Source: Chthonomonadaceae bacterium
GTDB taxonomy: Bacteria; Armatimonadota; Chthonomonadetes; Chthonomonadales; Chthonomonadaceae
Length of the DNA stretch: 54,473 nt
Assembly: GCA_025054835.1 (NCBI GenBank)
Contig: JANWZQ010000042.1
Span: 1 to 54,473 of the forward strand
Reading direction: 5' to 3'
Part shown: positions 53,045-54,473 of the stretch, in pieces
Layout: each line of letters begins with the position of its first letter
Numbering within the stretch: the stretch's first letter is position 1
Notes under the pieces: generated by a model
The model's database searches: none
The model's input: the letters and a program-made list of their open reading frames with translations, nothing else
Told to the model about the DNA's origin: nothing
Translations under genes and position numbers: made by a program

Positions 53045-53671
53045 ATGCCCCCCTTGCGCGAGACCTTTCTCCCGGATGTGCGCGAGGCCGAAGAGAACCT
53101 GCGCGTCATCCGGGAACTGATGGAACGTTCCACAAAGTACTCCACGTTCTCCGGATGGTCCGGGATCCTGGCCGGGATCGCCTCCATCGCCGGTTGCGTG
53201 GTCACACAGGCGCTGCAGCAACGCTATCCTCGTCCGCAGGATCTGCGCCTCCCTTTCCTGATCACGTGGTCCGTGGTGATCCTCTTCGCCATCGGCGCCG
53301 ACTACAGCATCACCAAGCGCCGGGCCGCGCGCGTGGGCAAGACCATCATCTCGCGGCTGGGCAGGCAGATGGCCCTCGCCTCCGCTCCCGGGCTGGGTAC
53401 CGGGGCGTTGCTGACGCTGCATCTGGTGCAGCGCGGGCAGATCCAGGACGTCTACCCGATCTGGATGCTCTGCTACGGCATTGCGGTGTCGGCCGTCGGG
53501 TTGTTCTCCCAGCGTGAGGTGACCTGGCTGGGCACAGCCTTCCTGCTGGCCGGTGCGGCCACACTGCTGTGCTTCCCGGCAGCCGGCCTCGCCATGACCG
53601 CGGTCACATTCGGCGGGTTTCATATCCTCTATGCGCTGGCCGTGGCCCGCCGGGATGGATGGGAACTGTGA
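53045..53671 (+). CDS. multi-pass membrane protein paired with a regulator
   Basis: 208 residues; ATG 53045 with GAGAGGAC upstream. A charged N-terminal ~35 residues (DVREAEENLRVIRELMERST), then hydrophobic segments at ~37-57 (GWSGILAGIASIAGCVVTQAL), ~70-90 (PFLITWSVVILFAIG), ~140-160 (IWMLCYGIAVSAVGLF), ~165-183 and ~185-203. I do not recognise a named family. The gene ends 11 bases before a winged-helix regulator, an arrangement common for membrane proteins whose own expression the regulator controls. Confidence 0.82.
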   Translation: MPPLRETFLPDVREAEENLRVIRELMERSTKYSTFSGWSGILAGIASIAGCVVTQALQQRYPRPQDLRLPFLITWSVVILFAIGADYSITKRRAARVGKTIISRLGRQMALASAPGLGTGALLTLHLVQRGQIQDVYPIWMLCYGIAVSAVGLFSQREVTWLGTAFLLAGAATLLCFPAAGLAMTAVTFGGFHILYALAVARRDGWEL

Positions 53672-53682
53672 GGACGCAGGGA

Positions 53683-54108
53683 ATGTCAGAAACACGGCCC
53701 GTTGCAGGGGAGAAGAACGCTTTTCGTGCCGAGGATGCGCGCGAGGCGCTGGAGGCGCTGGATGAGGTCATCCATCAGAAAGTGCGGCTGGGCATTATGT
53801 CGACGTTGCTGGCTCTGGGAGAGGCCGATTTCAAGCTCCTCCGCGAAACGCTCGCCCTCTCGGATGGGAACCTCAGCACTCATCTGGCGCTGCTGGAGGC
53901 CAGAGGGTATGTGACGGTGCGCAAAGAGTTCGTGCGGCGCAGGCCGCACACGTCCTACACACCCACCGAAGCCGGGCGCATCGCGTTCCAGCGCTACCTG
54001 GACGCGCTGGAGCGTATCATCCGGGCCTCACAACCGGTTGTGATGCAGCCGCGAGCGGCGCATGGAAAGGCGTGTCGCGCCGGTACCCTGGAGCCGAAGA
54101 ACGCATGA
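53683..54108 (+). CDS. winged-helix transcriptional regulator (MarR/ArsR-like)
   Basis: 141 residues from ATG 53683 (AGGACGCAGGGA upstream); the open frame to 53569 is inside the membrane-protein gene. DNA-binding domain: HQKVRLGIMSTLLALGEADF, LRETLALSDGNLSTHLALLE (recognition helix region) and RGYVTVRKEFVRRRPHTSY with wing residues, then PTEAGRIAFQRYLDALERII. This single-domain form (HTH_27 type) is often cotranscribed with a membrane protein. Likely autoregulatory through the inverted repeat at 52971-53005 (inference). Confidence 0.88.
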   Translation: MSETRPVAGEKNAFRAEDAREALEALDEVIHQKVRLGIMSTLLALGEADFKLLRETLALSDGNLSTHLALLEARGYVTVRKEFVRRRPHTSYTPTEAGRIAFQRYLDALERIIRASQPVVMQPRAAHGKACRAGTLEPKNA

Positions 54109-54121
54109 GAGGGAGGAGGCT

Positions 54122-54337
54122 ATGTCATATCGGCATTCTCTGCATCGTGGAATGCATCGGGGAGAGTACAGGGAGGGCGCCGGCCGGCCTGGCCAGAAGG
54201 CGCGCCGGAGCCCACGACATGCCGTGACGCGGTCGCGCCGGAGGGCACCGGGGCACGCGCAGGAAGCGCTCCCGGCCGTGTGGCTGCCACCTCTCGCGGG
54301 GCTGGAGAACCGGTTGTACGCGCTTTTCGGGGACTAG
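54122..54337 (+). CDS. small Arg-rich protein of unknown function
   Basis: 71 residues, ATG 54122 behind the strong site GAGGGAGGAGG, 13 bases after the regulator. Highly basic (about a fifth Arg), no membrane segment, no family recognised. The good ribosome site and spacing argue for translation; the low-complexity Arg/Gly/His composition argues for caution. Confidence 0.5.
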   Translation: MSYRHSLHRGMHRGEYREGAGRPGQKARRSPRHAVTRSRRRAPGHAQEALPAVWLPPLAGLENRLYALFGD

Positions 54338-54381
54338 CAGGGAAAATGGGGTGGAGCGTTGTGCGCTCCCGGTCGCGCAGT

Positions 54382-54401
54382 ACCGTTTCACGTGAAACGG
54401 T
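54382..54401. promoter_or_regulatory. parS-type centromere site 1
   Basis: Perfect 20-bp palindrome ACCGTTTCACGTGAAACGGT containing the universal ParB core GTTTCACGTGAAAC. Intergenic. Confidence 0.85.
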
Positions 54402-54455
54402 GCCGCAGTATCACAACCCCCACCATCAGGAGCCCTGCACAGGCCGGATCCCACC

Positions 54456-54471
54456 CGTTTCACGTGAAACA
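54456..54471. promoter_or_regulatory. parS-type centromere site 2
   Basis: CGTTTCACGTGAAACA, 15 of 16 positions of the ParB consensus TGTTTCACGTGAAACA, with its centre 72 bp from site 1, at the very edge of the window. Confidence 0.85.
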
Positions 54472-54473
54472 TC

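Noticed and set aside
54125-54472. Minus-strand frame beginning MFHVKR
   Set aside because: FHVKR is simply the translation of the parS palindrome (it appears twice); the frame overlaps a + strand gene with a good ribosome site.

Overview
The window reads as chromosomal DNA of a GC-rich, LPS-making diderm, most likely Armatimonadota. Two prepilin-like genes encode the leader [12 protein letters not shown] followed by FPVFAQAR and end with an H-x9-DG element. A DUF1501 / DUF1549-DUF1553-cytochrome pair and a dockerin-tailed secreted protein fit that group; the last two features are shared with Planctomycetota, so the phylum call is an inference. Full lipid A/core genes (waaA, lpxK, lpxL-like, heptosyltransferase) and an Lpt export set show an outer membrane with LPS. 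I found no rRNA, tRNA, CRISPR array, insertion sequence or prophage.

Layout. 1-2.3 kb (+): 3' part of prs, a creatininase-family hydrolase and two unknowns. 2.3-5.0 kb (-): CBS-type manganese pyrophosphatase and a beta-lactamase-fold serine hydrolase. 5.1-9.2 kb (+): prepilin, small membrane protein, prepilin and 2OG-Fe(II) oxygenase, then a secreted dockerin protein; both transcription units are preceded by four TTAA-like hexamers at exact 11-bp spacing, resembling a Pho box. 9.4-13.4 kb (-): cytochrome/DUF1501 pair. 13.5-15.1 kb (+): CNNM/CorC-type protein. 15.1-20.8 kb (+): LPS biosynthesis closed by a strong terminator. 21-23 kb: NHLRC2-like protein. 23-27 kb (+): circularly permuted ATP-grasp, alpha-E, transglutaminase, PII. 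35.8-27 kb (-): long operon rlmN, lptC-like, multi-module lptA-like, lptB, lptF/G, DUF3084, YqgF/RuvC-like, cysC, PHP phosphoesterase. 38-36 kb (-): transketolase. 42-38 kb (-): M32 carboxypeptidase and a ribose-type ABC transporter without an ATPase. 42-46 kb: degenerate Mrr-like membrane protein, PH-domain protein, hidden DUF2256 gene, aldolase/dehydrogenase fusion. 46-49.5 kb (+): fused E1 dehydrogenase and a peroxiredoxin with a Fur/PerR-like operator on its promoter. 52.3-49.6 kb (-): PQQ-type beta-propeller and a PLP decarboxylase. 52.4-54.3 kb (+): unknown protein, membrane protein plus winged-helix regulator, small basic protein.

The right edge holds two parS-type palindromes, and the strand composition switches from strongly C-rich to G-rich on the + strand near 52.5-53 kb. 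Together these suggest the window ends close to the replication origin. Most genes between 27 and 52 kb run leftward, away from it.

The most interesting points are the paired Pho-box-like arrays, the peroxiredoxin operator, the structured leader of the membrane protein/regulator pair, the cysC-PHP pairing (possible PAP removal), PII attached to the ATP-grasp/alpha-E/transglutaminase trio, and the enlarged LptA-like protein.
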